Below, piece after piece: positions 1-14,100 of a stretch of 64,000 nucleotides of DNA. The notes beneath the pieces were generated by a model, which had not been told where the DNA came from, made no database searches, and was given only the letters and a program-made list of their open reading frames with translations. Each line of letters starts with the position of its first letter. The first letter of the stretch is position 1. Both the position numbers and the translations under genes were made by a program. Source of the DNA: Actinostola sp. cb2023 (lineage: Eukaryota; Cnidaria; Anthozoa; Actiniaria; Actinostolidae). The DNA lies in NCBI GenBank assembly GCA_033675265.1, contig JAUJYZ010001557.1, positions 1 to 64,000 of the forward strand, written 5' to 3'.

Positions 1-843
1 GGAGTATCGATGATAACTATGAAAAGTGTATATGGTTTCACGTCGGGCAAATTAAAGAGTTCGATGATTTTGATACTTTCTTGATTACTGTCTTGTTGTG
101 ATTGTTATTCACAAAAACAACAAAACAACAAAAAACAGCCTTTTTGTAAGGTCAACGAATGCCGTCCTGCCGAAAAAAACATCCCGTGTGATGATTTAAT
201 GATTTTCAACTCAGCGAATCAAAATCTAAATTTCAAACTTTCTGATGAATAATAAAAGCGATTATTTTTCGTTGTCACCTCTTTTCAACATCGCAAAGTG
301 TGAATGTACTTCCCGGTATTCAAAATGGATGATAATTCTAGATAGTTAAGAAAACAGGACACTTCTTTAGTGTATGTATCACTCTTTAATTGAAGTTTAA
401 TGGTAAGGAGAAAGGATTCATCGATGGACAAAAAGGGAGATATCTATGATTATACAGTACGCCATTCCGGTTTGATGTGAAACTCCTTGCACCTGTTGAA
501 GACACCGCGGGGTTGCTTAGGGATGTATCGCGGGCTCGTTACGCGCGCTCATGCCATGCATTTACATACATTAGCATCCAGATGCACTTCACCAAAGTTA
601 AATCGACTTAATGGAATGAATTGAAAATACAATAATTGCTAAGCGACTAAAAGCATTGCTATATAGCCGAACAATACACTGAACAATTAAAATAGATTAC
701 TTCACTATGAATGGCTCTGAAACTTCACTAAAACACTTTACTACAATTGCCGCCTCTACGATTAGTTGAAAACGTCGCAAAATGTAGATGGCTGAATACA
801 TTGTCGTGATAAAATAAAAAATATCTTACATGAGTAAAAATGT

Positions 844-1187
844 TCATTTATCACGTAATTTCAAAACTCATAGGACAAAAAAATGATCATCATAGCTGGA
901 AAGAGCTCGTTGAAATTAGTAAAAATGTAAAGAGTGGAAAAGTTTCGAAGATATGAATTTTCAAAAATCGAAATTTTGTATGATAACCTTTGTTGGAGGC
1001 AAGAGTTGCCTACCAGCGTGAATCTCCAAAGGTTTTTGATATAAAATTTCGATTTTTGAAAATTCATATCTTCGCAATTTGTGAAGCGATCTTTTCCAAA
1101 CTTCACATTTTTACTCATTTCAACGAGCTCTTTCCAGCTATGATAATCATATGTTTGTCCTATGAGTTTTGAAATTACATGATAAAC
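844..1187. mobile_element. Foldback (MITE-like) element
   Basis: Left arm (about 845-1000) and right arm (about 1035-1186) are imperfect reverse complements: the stretch around ATTTCAAAACTCATAGGACA on the left pairs with the end of the right arm, and AAAAATCGAAATTTT-type sequence borders the loop. The loop is about 35 bases. The arms have accumulated small indels. There is no coding capacity, so this is a non-autonomous inverted-repeat element. No clear target duplication was seen. Confidence 0.65.
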
Positions 1188-4104
1188 CCTCATTGAAGTA
1201 TATTTATACTTCTAGAAAAAAAAATATATATATTTTTTTTTTAATTTTTATTTTTATACTCTTAAAAATAGTTTTGACCCCGGAATTTCGAAAAGTATTT
1301 CAGACCTATACGGCGAAACAGAACTCATAACAAAACAGGATACCAACACCACAGCACTAATGAAAGGATTGTGCAATTTCCTTTGTATGTTTATCGTTAA
1401 ATTTGCTGAAATTATTTTTCACATTTTGGTTTCCGTATTTTTCGTTAAGCATATAAACTATAATTATTGGGTCGAAAACGTTGAATTTTAGTTATCTCCC
1501 CGACTCATCAATGTTGATAGAGTTTATCCAAATTAATAACTATTAATTTGTATTAAAGTTTAAAAGTTTTCATTATAAAACTCAGATGGATTTGATTGTA
1601 TTGTGGAATACAAGAGTCTTATCAGACCATGGATATCAAACATTGATTAGAACGCAGTTATGTATGAAAGATTCACTGCCCGTGCGTTTTGATGCCTGGC
1701 GATCAAGTGCGCCAGAACAGACACCGTAGAAAAGCCAATCAAGTGCAGAACTATACCCTAGCTCGAAATGGCTTTATATCACTGCGCAGTGAATGCTGGT
1801 TATATGCCCTGTCTAACAATTGGTTGATGTTTATAATTAGTACACGAGTATTCCTTAGGTTTGTACTATAAACAAAGCTTCCAGTTATCAATTATGCAAA
1901 GAATACTTCATGATTAATGGTTCGATAGCACGTAAAAGGAGAAATCGATTTAGCGAATGATCAAAGACTTCGAATGATCAAAGATTCCAACGACCACACC
2001 TTTGCTGTAAATGTCAAATTCACTTTGTTTCAAAACCGATGTTGTTAGTTTTGTTGATAGTTTAGGGTCGTTTTCGGTTTTCTGAATACTGTCTTTAAGG
2101 TACCGCATTGCCAGTCCCTCGGGCCATACTACAGTAATTTCCGTTTCATACAATAATAGTGCCCTCCAAAAAAGATTTCAACTGATATGATTCAAATGTC
2201 GATCCCCTTTGTGTCAGTCAAGAAGCAGTACTTCCTTCAACCAATCTGACAATTCGAGACACCGGCGACTAGTTGATTTACTTTCAGTATGTAAAACAAG
2301 TTTTTCCCGAACCTCGACTCTAACAGAGAGTGATCAGCGAGGCGAATTAGTAAATTAACCAAGTCAAATGTTACGCCATTTTAAAGGCAAAGAGTGCCAG
2401 AAAAATGAAGCGGTCGTACCTGTTTTAGCCTTGAGTTCCTGCGAGGTTTTACGAAGCGTCGACGCAACGATCCAAGAGCATGTCTAAGTAAGCTATGTAC
2501 ATGCAAACTATTGACTTGTGTGTGACTCATGTGCGCTGATTTGATTAGATGTCAGCAGGACTTCTACATGAACAATAAAGCACAAGTCAAAATACCACAC
2601 TGAACAAAGACACAGAAGGAAGGGGCAGTGAGTAATAACACGGTGGGAATCAAATGCAACGTGAACCTGTGGAGTGGGTGGTGTGAAAACTAGGGTAGGG
2701 TCGTAGCGTAACTCGTATGGAATCTCCATCGCCTACACTAATGTCAACCATCTTCGCAGGTAGTACATGGGAGTACAGGTACAACTGACTTGTACGTATT
2801 CAAAGTGGAACGTGCTACAGTGTTTGCTCTCTTGCCATGGAAATTCAAGCCAACCGCGCGCCGTTTTTTTTATCATGGCGGAAAAGTACTCAAGTTTTCA
2901 ACACCTCACCTCTTCAGACAGGCAATCCACTGAGACATGTAAATAGCTTGGAAAACCTAAGTATCAAAAGACGACAGAAAGTCTAATGTATCTGTGCTCA
3001 CTCGGCGGGAATGAAAGTGGTCGACTTTAAATCTTCATCTAAAATTAAACAACTCCACAGTGTCCTGCGCTGGCACATGTTGTGAATTGTTCAAAGTGCC
3101 TTCGACTCCATCTGCCATTTGAAACTATTTTTGATATAGTTTTGATGGACGCTTGTCGCTCAAGTCTCTGAACGTAAGTACTTTGGGCACTAGAGACACT
3201 AAGTGACTGTCTTATCTCGTCACTCAATCAAAACAATGTCAAATTGTTCGAGTTTTTCAAATACTCACCTGTCTTCCTGTTGTCTTTCCTTGTTCATTGG
3301 ACCTCGCATGTACATCGTAACAGAACCTCGGTTTCGCTGCAATCCTCGCTGTCGCTTGGCAGAACGAATACGGTCTATGCATGTCTCGAAGACTAGACGA
3401 CCGCAAAAACCAAGTGAACTTTCAGATGAATATCTTTTCCCCCATTAACCGTACCATTTCATCAGTTTGCGAGCCTTTCTATACCCCCCACTGACTTGAA
3501 CAGCTTAGGAACTACTGTTTGTCTTTCTGATTGGACTAGCACCGTAATATTTGGACAGCCAAATAAACATGCGATGTTAGACGATTATTGGAGCGTAATA
3601 AGATTGTACTTAGGCGAAAATGGATGCCATAATTTGATTAGAAAGTAGATTGTCAGATTACTGGAGTCACGGACATTTAGACATCATCTTTCTTGTTTTA
3701 CGTTTTTACAATGACTGCGATATAATGCTGACACAAGTTTGCGATCCAAGCAGAATGACAATTGAACAGCACATGAGCAGATGGCGTCACTATCCCCGGC
3801 CGATAATCGCCTCAGGCTAAAGTAATCTAGGAGTACACCTCAAACTATTACTAGTAATTTGGATAGACTTAAAAGAGCTACCGAGATTTCAGATCACCGA
3901 GGGATTACGAACCAAGTGATATAAAATAAATAATAATTACATTAGACTACATTTTTGTGTGACAAAATAGAAAAAACTTTCAGTTTGCGGCAAGAGTTTT
4001 GGAAGATTGATTGACAACATCTTTACGCACTGGGGAGGTGAGAGGTTGCATTGCCAAGCCGAAGAGCCAATACTTTGGTTTACGAATTGTGATATACACC
4101 TGTT

Positions 4105-4252
4105 TTCAAAAACGTTGCCCATTTACAAAATACAAAATAGCAAAAAAGGAATTAATTAGAGAAACAAAAGAAATGCACTCCAGCTGAACTCTGGCTTATT
4201 GTTTCTCTAATCAATTCCTTTTTACTATTTTGTAAATGGGCAACGTTTTTGA
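4105..4252. mobile_element. Short foldback element
   Basis: An approximately 55-base arm starting CAAAAACGTTGCCCATTTAC pairs with the reverse complement ending GGGCAACGTTTTTG. The loop is about 35 bases. Arms differ by a few indels. It is non-coding and resembles a miniature inverted-repeat element. Confidence 0.7.
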
Positions 4253-4984
4253 TGAAATAATCAAAGCAATGAATACAATAAAAAATTATCTCATTTTCTT
4301 ATTTAATTTCATTATTTTAAAAATCCATTCTAGTCTCTAGACGACTCCCAGAGTCTGTTATAATTACATACAGTATCCGAGTACAATTTACACCTTCGGA
4401 ACAAATGAAACCCAGTCAAAGGACAGGGTGAGGGTGGGGAGGGCAAGTCATGATTGTCCATATATATAATCCTACTTTTGGTGGAGGAAAAGTTGAGCAT
4501 CTTTGTGTTAAGGATGAGGAGGGCAAGTCATGATTGCTCTATTTACACTTTCTTGAGTTTAAAATTAATTGAGTGGAAATTCTTTGCACAGTTTTAGTAT
4601 TCAAGCTATTTTTACTGATATTTATATATTATTTAAGGGGGAGATATCAATTGGGATGCAAGGTCTGTTTCCCTAGCTCCTACCATAATTAATTATTTTT
4701 GTAAATAATGGTGAATTAAATTAAAATTGATTGATGCAGCCCTCTTGTCATACAGCTCTGAGTCCAGACATAAGAAATGAAAGGGAATGGGAAATGGAAA
4801 AATGGGAAGTGGCCAGAATTTGTCTTAACTGATGACCTGCCAAAGACAACCACTTCTCCTAGTCTTGCCTGATGCAAGGGAGGGAGCGTAGAAGAGATTC
4901 TCTTTTCCCAGAATTGCAGGAGCCCATGAATAGAACCTCTATGCAGCTCACTCCAGAATCAAGCTGTTTTTCATTGACAAAAAA

Positions 4985-5965
4985 CTCTCACTGCTCACTC
5001 ACTTCTTACTACATTCTGTACACCCAACACTCATCTCACTAGTGGGGACACGACTCTCATACTCACTTCTTACTACATTCTATATTCTGTACACCCAACA
5101 TTCATCTCACTAGTGGGGACACGACTCTCACACTCACTTCTTACTACATTCTATATTCTGTACACCCAACATTCATCTCACTAGTGGGGACATGACACTC
5201 TCACTCACTTCTTACTACATTCTATATTTTCTACACCCAAAACTCATCTCACTAGTGGGGACACAACTCTCACACTCACTTCTTACTACATTCTATATTT
5301 TATACACCCAAAACTCATCTCACTAGTGGGGACACAACTCTCACACTCACTTCTTACTACATTCTATATTCTGTACACCCAAAAACTCATCTCACTAGTG
5401 GGGACACGACTCTCACACTCCCTTCTTACTACATTCTATATTCTGTACACCCAACATTCATCTTACTAGTGGGGACATGACTCTCACTCACTTCTTACTA
5501 CATTCTATATTCTGTACACCCAACACTCATCTCACTAGTGGGGACACACGACTCTCGCTCACTTCTTACTACATTCTATATTCTGTACACCCATCAACAC
5601 TCATCTCACTAGTGGGGACACGACTCTCACACTCACTTCTTACTACATTCTATATTCTGTACACACAACACTCATCTCACTAGTGGGGACACACGACTCT
5701 CACTCACTTCTTACTACATTCTATATTCTGTACACCCAACACTCATCTCACTAGTGGGGACATGACTCTCACACTCACTTCTTACTACATTCTATATTCT
5801 GTACACCCAACACTCATCTCACTAGTGGGGACACACGACTCTCACTCACTTCTTACTACATTCTATATTCTGTACACCCAACACTCATCTCACTAGTGGG
5901 GACACACGACTCTCACTCACTTCTTACTACATTCTATACACCCAAAACTCATCTCACTAGTCCAT
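4985..5965. repeat. 71-bp tandem array, about 14 copies
   Basis: Units of about 69-73 bases contain ACTAGTGGGGACACGACTCT and CTTCTTACTACATTC, with small indels (for example CAACATTCAT versus CAAAACTCAT). It lies downstream of the STK40 3' end. Unlike four other arrays in the window, I could not connect the unit to a coding exon boundary. Confidence 0.9.
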
Positions 5966-6120
5966 ATTTGCTCATCATTCTTCTATCCAATTTCTTCACC
6001 ATAATACTACTAATAATTATAGTGGCTTATATAGCGTATATTACAATGTAGATGAAAAAAAAACAATTAATAAGGATATAGTTTAGTCTCTGATCTGTTC
6101 ATATATATATATATTTCTCT

Positions 6121-6126
6121 TTTATT
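6121..6126 (-). promoter_or_regulatory. Candidate poly(A) signal for STK40
   Basis: Plus-strand TTTATT reads AATAAA on the STK40 strand. It is the first canonical hexamer found downstream of the STK40 stop codon, because the intervening 59-bp repeat unit lacks AATAAA and ATTAAA. If used, the STK40 mRNA would carry the whole 59-bp array in its 3'UTR. The hexamer is short and the region AT-rich, so chance is possible. Confidence 0.35.
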
Positions 6127-6240
6127 TTTGCTTGATGCAATGTCATTGGCTCTAGTACAAATTTATATAAACAGCTTGATCTGGGGAGAAGTTGGCCTTC
6201 AGTACGCAAGATGGACAACTATTCATGGTCTCCTGAGGAT

Positions 6241-8130
6241 AATGATAGAATGCTATAACAAGTGGTGATACGCAAGCACTTCTACAGCAGTCAAAGGCCT
6301 TGGATAGAATGCTATAACAAGTGGTGATACGCAAGCACTTCTACAGCAGTCAAAGGCCTTGGATAGAATGCTATAACAAGTGGTGATACGCAAGCACTTC
6401 TACAGCAGTCAAAGGCCTTGGATAGAATGCTATAACAAGTGGTGATACGCAAGCACTTCTACAGCAGTCAAAGGCCTTGGATAGAATGCTATAACAAGTG
6501 GTGATACGCAAGCACTTCTACAGCAGTCAAAGGCCTTGGATAGAAGGCTATAACAAGTGGTGATACGCAAGCACTTCTACAGCAGTCAAAGGCCTTGAAT
6601 AGAATGCTATAACAAGTAGTGATACGCAAGCACTTCTACAGCAGTCAAAGGCCTTGGATAGAATGCTATAACAAGTGGTGATACGCAAGGACTTTTGCAG
6701 CAGTCAAAGGCCTTGGATAGAATGCTATAACAAGTGGTGATATGCAAGCACTTCTACAGCAGTCAAAGGCCTTGGATAGAATGCTATAACAAGTGGTGAT
6801 ATGCAAGCACTTCTACAGCAGTCAAAGGCCTTGGATAGAATGCTATAATAAGTGGCGATACGCAAGCACTTCTACAGCAGTCAAAGGCCTTGGATAGAAT
6901 GCTATAACAAGTGGTGATACGCAAGCACTTCTACAGCAGTCAAAGGCCTTGGATAGAATGCTATAACAAGTGGTGATATGCAAGCACTTCTACAGCAGTC
7001 AAAGGCCTTGGATAGAATGCTATAACAAGTGGTGATATGCAAGCACTTCTACAGCAGTCAAAGGCCTTGGATAGAATGCTATAATAAGTGGCGATACGCA
7101 AGCACTTCTACAGCAGTCAAAGGCCTTGGATAGAATGCTATAACAAGTGGTGATACGCAAGCACTTCTACAGCAGTCAAAGGCCTTGGATAGAATGCTAT
7201 AACAAGTGGTGATACGCAAGCACTTCTACAGCAGTCAAAGGCCTTGGATAGAATGCTATAACAAGTGGTGATACGCAAGTACTTCTGCAGCAGTCAAAGG
7301 CCTTGGATAGAATGCTATAATAAGTGGCGATATGCAAGCACTTCTGCAGCAGTCAAAGGCCTTGGATAGAATGCTATAACAAGTGGTGATATGCAAGCAC
7401 TTCTACAGCAGTCAAAGGCCTTGGAAGAATGCTATAACAAGTGGTGATATGCAAGCACTTCTACAGCAGTCAAAGGCCTTGGATAGAATGCTATAATAAG
7501 TGGTGATACGCAAGCACTTCTACAGCAGTCAAAGGCCTTGGATAGAATGCTATAACAAGTGGTGATATGCAAGCACTTCTACAGCAGTCAAAGGCCTTGG
7601 ATAGAATGCTATAACAAGTGGTGATACGCAAGCACTTCTACAGCAGTCAAAGGCCTTGGATAGAATGCTATAACAAGTGGTGATACGCAAGCACTTCTAC
7701 AGCAGTCAAAGGCCTTGGATAGAATGCTATAACAAGTGGTGATACGCAAGCACTTCTGCAGCAGTCAAAGGCCTTGGATAGAATGCTATAATAAGTGGCG
7801 ATGCGCAAGCACTTCTACAGCAGTCAAAGGCCTTGGATAGAATGCTATAACAAGTGGTGATATGCAAGCACTTCTGCAGCAGTCAAAGGCCTTGGATAGA
7901 ATGCTATAACAAGTGGTGATACGCAAGCACTTCTACAGCAGTCAAAGGCCTTGGATAGAATGCTATAACAAGTGGTGATACGCAAGCACTTCTGCAGCAG
8001 TCAAAGGCCTTGGATAGAATGCTATAACAAGTGGTGATACGCAAGCACTTCTACAGCAGTCAAAGGCCTTGGGTAGAATACTATAACAAGTGGCGATGCA
8101 CAAGCACTTCTGCAGCAGTCAAAGGTCTTG
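6241..8130. repeat. 59-bp tandem array built from the end of STK40 coding sequence
   Basis: About 32 copies of a 59-bp unit. On the minus strand each unit reads as the last 49 nt of the STK40 coding sequence (RPLTAVEVLAYHHLL, then TAG) followed by 10 nt, CATTCTATCC. The real terminal codons are the copy at the high-coordinate edge (8081-8130), where the protein reads [15 protein letters not shown]. All other copies lie after the stop, in the presumed 3'UTR. Most array copies carry GTA where the gene has GCA (Val for Ala), so they form a subfamily distinct from the true exon end. Confidence 0.95.
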
Positions 8131-11100
8131 CGTCTTCCGAGATTCTTCTGATAGGTGGCTGACATAATACCTCCTGTGAAATACCAACGAGAGGTTCTTG
8201 TTTAAAGAATTCGTCACTCAATTTGTGGAACTGGAGTTCAAGGTCTGATGGTATTGTAGGGTTTTCTTTGTCTTGTGTCTCAGTATCTTCTGATTCATTC
8301 ATATCAGGCACTATTTGTGGGGATTCTCCATTACATGCCAAGTGATACCTGAAAACAGTAACATACTCACCATAAATACATGTTTGAGGATCAATTATAC
8401 ATGTACATAGATACAAACTCTGTTATTGACAAGGATTACACTTTTACTGATGATGCAGGTGATGATGATGACAGTGGTGATGATGATGATGATGATGATG
8501 ATGATAGCTGGTAGTGATGTTGATGATAGTGGTGGTGGTGATGAAACTGATGATAGTGGTCAAGATTGCATTTGCAGTGGCATCGATAATAATGATGATA
8601 ATGATGATGGTAATGAAGATGATGATAATGATTGTGCTGGAAATGATGATGGCAATTATTATTAGGATCAATAAAGACGGTAGCAGAGGTAATGATGAAG
8701 GTTGTACAATGTACATGTACATGTATGTCAGATAATATTGATGAAAATGAAGATAACAATGATCTGCTAGTCTTATCCATACCAGGAGTTCATGGTATTT
8801 TGTAGGAAGCCAAGTACTTCTGTTGCCGTTAGTCGTTTGTTAGGGTCAAGTGTCAGAAGTAAACGAATAAGATCCTTGGTGTTCTCAGACACAGGACTTT
8901 CCCTAAGATAAACAACAACAAAACAATGTTTACAATTCAATCAGTTACTAGGGGTGGTGAATGGTGATTTTGAGACTATGTTGTGGTGATGATGATGATG
9001 ATGATGGTGATAATGATGATGGTGGCAGTGGGTGATTATGATGGTGGTGATGATGATGATGGTGATAATGATGATGGTGGTGATGATGATGATGGTGATA
9101 ATGATGATGGTGGCAGTGGGTGATTATGATGGTGGTGATGATGATGATGACAATGCCTTATCGGCTTTTATCAGCTTAATAAAGATGATGATGATGATTA
9201 TTATGATGATGATGATGATTATATGATGATGATGGTAATGATGATGATGATGGTGGTGATAATGATGATGGTGGTGGTGATGATGATGATGATGGAAGTT
9301 AGTAGAAGTGATAATGACCCAAACAAGACTATAAGGCTTAATTATTATAACAGTCTATTTAGTGTTTCACATGATTTCATATATACGTACATACCCTGGT
9401 ATGATAAACTCAGCACTTTTGATTTTTCTGAAAAGTTCATGTGGAACACTGTCGTAGAAAGGGAACTGCCCATATAACATTGTGTATAATACAACACCCA
9501 GAGCCCACATATCACTAGCCTTGCCTGAATATGGCGCACCTACAAAAAAATAAAGGTATTGTCAGTCACTTTGAATAATACCAAATTATTCTTATAAATG
9601 TTTATATACTTTTTTTTTGGAAATTGTATTCTTGAGTTTTTCAATTCCCTTTGCCATTCATGTCAATAAACTATTATTATTATTATTAAAAATAAAGGAG
9701 TGGTTGCTCAAATATCCTTTGCCAAAGGATAATAGAATATAAATAATTAAAAAGAAAGAAATGAAATAATAATAAAAATAAGCTTTTTAAATTTATTACA
9801 GAGTAACTTGCTAAAGGGCAGCAACTTTAGTTTAATTTTTGGGCTGCCTCGCTGATAATAATAGATTGCTATAAGTACCACTACTATTAAGGTATCAGGG
9901 TACCCCAAAAAAACTTTCAAACCACCGGTTTTGATTTTTTTTGAGAATCAAATCTAATTGAATATTATCTATCATCTCCAAAAAACAGAATCTAAAAATA
10001 TATTTTTCCTAAAAAGTTAGAATCAAAAACGGATTTTGGTTTCATTTGATGTAAAAAGATGTTGACAAGCAAGCTGTCAACAGTACTCACGCAACAGACT
10101 TTCCACAAAGATTCAGATGCGAAGAAAGTATCCAAAAATCGTAACTGCTCACTCAAAACATCCTTGAATAACAATGCCAAACAACTCACGGTCAAAATGC
10201 TCGTATTTTCCGCCAGCAGTAACTTTGTTTTCCTGCCACGTTGTGTTACGTACTGTAAGGCGATCTTCTTTTGAATGCCATTCATATGTCATCAGGTATT
10301 GGATCACATATTTGTGGTGGATTATGGACACTTGTGTAAACAAAGGCGCCACTTGACTTTAAAACTCTTTTGCCTTTATTTCGGAAACAAAATAGCCATG
10401 AATCAAGCGCACATTTTGAGTTCCGGGTCAAAGGGATTTTATCCGATTTAGCTGAAATTTGGTAGATACTTTATCAAATAAATATTCTTCAAAAAGGTGT
10501 CTCCGAATTTTAATATTTAATTTCCTTCGAAAGTTATAACTTGTTTTGTAAAGTGTTTTCCAGTTTTGCAGAACTCGAAGTTTAGGACCGTATAAAAACG
10601 CAACGGGTTAATTTATCGATAAACGGAGACACCTTTTTTGTAAGCTATATCTCATGAGCTTATAAAGGTATTAGTCGAGGATTTCCGATAAATTGCGGCT
10701 GTATGGGACCTCAGCGATGATAGTGATGTCAAAATCTGAACTTTTTTACCTATTTCAATTATACTGTTTTTGTTCTAAAAACTAATTGTTTTATTGAATT
10801 CTGCATTTATTCAGCTTTCAGAAAATGTATACTTTATAGAGGTTTTAACGGAATGAGTACGCGCTAGAGCGTGTTGCGTGCATGATGGTCGTTTGGGGTA
10901 CCCTGATACCTTAAATACATCTGGACTAACATAAGCCTCGCTGATAATAATAATACATTTTATATAGCGCCACTATCCATAACAATGATCAGAGCACTTA
11001 GAATGCTAATTAAACCTATGAGTACTACTTATGAGTACTATATTGCTATACATTGTACATACCACTAAGTACATCAGGACTAATATAAGCTGGGCTGCCT

Positions 11101-14100
11101 CGCTGATAATAATAGATTGCTATACGTACCACTAAGTACATCAGGACTAATATAAGCTGGGCTGCCTCGCTGATAATAATAGATTGCTATACGTACCACT
11201 AAGTACATCAGGACTAATATAAGCTGGGCTGCCTTGCTGATAATAATAGATTGCTATACGTACCACTAAGTACATCAGGACTAATATAAGCTGGGCTGCC
11301 TCGCTGATAATAATAGATTGCTATACATACCACTAAGTACATCAGGACTAATATAAGCTGGGCTGCCTTGCTGATAATAATAGATTGCTATACATACCAC
11401 TAAGTACATCAGGACTAATATAAGCTGGGCTGCCTCGCTGATAATAATAGATTGCTATACATACCACTAAGTACATCAGGACTAATATAAGCTGGGCTGC
11501 CTTGCTGATAATAATAGATTGCTATACGTACCACTAAGTACATCAGGACTAATATAAGCTGGGCTGCCTCGCTGATAATAATAGATTGCTATACGTACCA
11601 CTAAGTACATCAGGACTAATATAAGCTGGGCTGCCTCGCTGATAATAATAGATTGCTATACATACCACTAAGTACATCAGGACTAATATAAGCTGGGCTG
11701 CCTTGCTGATAATAATAGATTGCTATACATACCACTAAGTACATCAGGACTAATATAAGCTGGGCTGCCTTGCTGATAATAATAGATTGCTATACATACC
11801 ACTAAGTACATCAGGACTAATATAAGCTGGGCTGCCTTGCTGATAATAATAGATTGCTATACATACCACTAAGTACATCAGGACTAATATAAAGCTGGGC
11901 TGCCTTGCTGATAATAATAGATTGCTATACATACCACTAAGTACATCAGGACTAATATAAGCTGGGCTGCCTTGCTGATAATAATAGATTGCTATACATA
12001 CCACTAAGTACATCAGGACTAATATAAGCTGGGCTGCCTCGCTGATAATAATAGATTGCTATACATACCACTAAGTACATCAGGACTAATATAAGCTGGG
12101 CTGCCTCGCTGATAATAATAGATTGCTATACGTATACCACTAAGTACATCAGGACTAATATAAGCTGGGCTGCCTTGCTGATAATAATAGATTGCTATAC
12201 GTACCACTAAGTACATCAGGACTAATATAAGCTGGGCTGCCTCGCTGATAATAATAGATTGCTATACGTACCACTAAGTACATCAGGACTAATATAAGCT
12301 GGGCTGCCTTGCTGATAATAATAGATTGCTATAAGTACCACTAAGTACATCAGGACTAATATAAGCTGGGCTGCCTTGCTGATAATAATAGATTGCTATA
12401 CATACCACTAAGTACATCAGGACTAATATAAGCTGGGCTGCCTTGCTGATAATAATAGATTGCTATAAGTACCACTAAGTACATCAGGACTAATATAAGC
12501 TGGGCTGCCTCGCTGATAATAATAGATTGCTATACATACCACTAAGTACATCAGGACTAATATAAGCTGGGCTGCCTCGCTGATAATAATAGATTGCTAT
12601 AAGTACCACTAAGTACATCAGGACTAATATAAGCTGGGCTGCCTTGCTGATAATAATAGATTGCTATACATACCACTAAGTACATCAGGACTAATATAAG
12701 CTGGGCTGCCTTGCTGATAATAATAGATTGCTATACGTACCACTAAGTACATCAGGACTAATATAAGCTGGGCTGCCTTGCTGATAATAATAGATTGCTA
12801 TACATACCACTAAGTACATCAGGACTAATATAAGCTGGGCTGCCTCGCTGATAATAATAGATTGCTATACGTACCACTAAGTACATCAGGACTAATATAA
12901 GCTGGGCTGCCTCGCTGATAATAATAGATTGCTATACGTACCACTAAGTACATCAGGACTAATATAAGCTGGGCTGCCTTGCTGATAATAATAGATTGCT
13001 ATACATACCACTAAGTACATCAGGACTAATATAAGCTGGGCTGCCTCGCTGATAATAATAGATTGCTATAAGTACCACTAAGTACATCAGGACTAATATA
13101 AGCTGGGCTGCCTCGCTGATAATAATAGATTGCTATAAGTACCACTAAGTACATCAGGACTAATATAAGCTGGGCTGCCTCGCTGATAATAATAGATTGC
13201 TATACATACCACTAAGTACATCAGGACTAATATAAGCTGGGCTGCCTTGCTGATAATAATAGATTGCTATACATACCACTAAGTACATCAGGACTAATAT
13301 AAGCTGGGCTGCCTTGCTGATAATAATAGATTGCTATAAGTACCACTAAGTACATCAGGACTAATATAAGCTGGGCTGCCTTGCTGATAATAATAGATTT
13401 GCTATACATACCACTAAGTACATCAGGACTAATATAAGCTGGGCTGCCTTGCTGATAATAATAGATTGCTATAAGTACCACTAAGTACATCAGGACTAAT
13501 ATAAGCTGGGCTGCCTCGCTGATAATAATAGATTGCTATACATACCACTAAGTACATCAGGACTAATATAAGCTGGGCTGCCTCGCTGATAATAATAGAT
13601 TGCTATAAGTACCACTAAGTACATCAGGACTAATATAAGCTGGGCTGCCTTGCTGATAATAATAGATTGCTATACATACCACTAAGTACATCAGGACTAA
13701 TATAAGCTGGGCTGCCTTGCTGATAATAATAGATTGCTATACGTACCACTAAGTACATCAGGACTAATATAAGCTGGGCTGCCTTGCTGATAATAATAGA
13801 TTGCTATACATACCACTAAGTACATCAGGACTAATATAAGCTGGGCTGCCTCGCTGATAATAATAGATTGCTATACGTACCACTAAGTACATCAGGACTA
13901 ATATAAGCTGGGCTGCCTCGCTGATAATAATAGATTGCTATACGTACCACTAAGTACATCAGGACTAATATAAGCTGGGCTGCCTTGCTGATAATAATAG
14001 ATTGCTATACATACCACTAAGTACATCAGGACTAATATAAGCTGGGCTGCCTCGCTGATAATAATAGATTGCTATAAGTACCACTAAGTACATCAGGACT

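Larger units (their letters stand above)
1..4970. other. Region without a recognisable gene
   Basis: No open frame here resembles a known protein, and I could not chain exons with matching splice phases. The short open frames (60-80 residues) lack recognisable motifs. Two foldback elements are listed separately. A short direct repeat containing GGAGGGCAAGTCATGATTG occurs near 4438 and 4518. The segment lies beyond the 3' end of STK40 and could hold UTR, intergenic DNA or exons too short to recognise. Confidence 0.5.

Noticed and set aside
9992..10285. 97-residue frame inside the TTAA-flanked element as a transposase
   Set aside because: No transposase motif is visible and the length is far too short.
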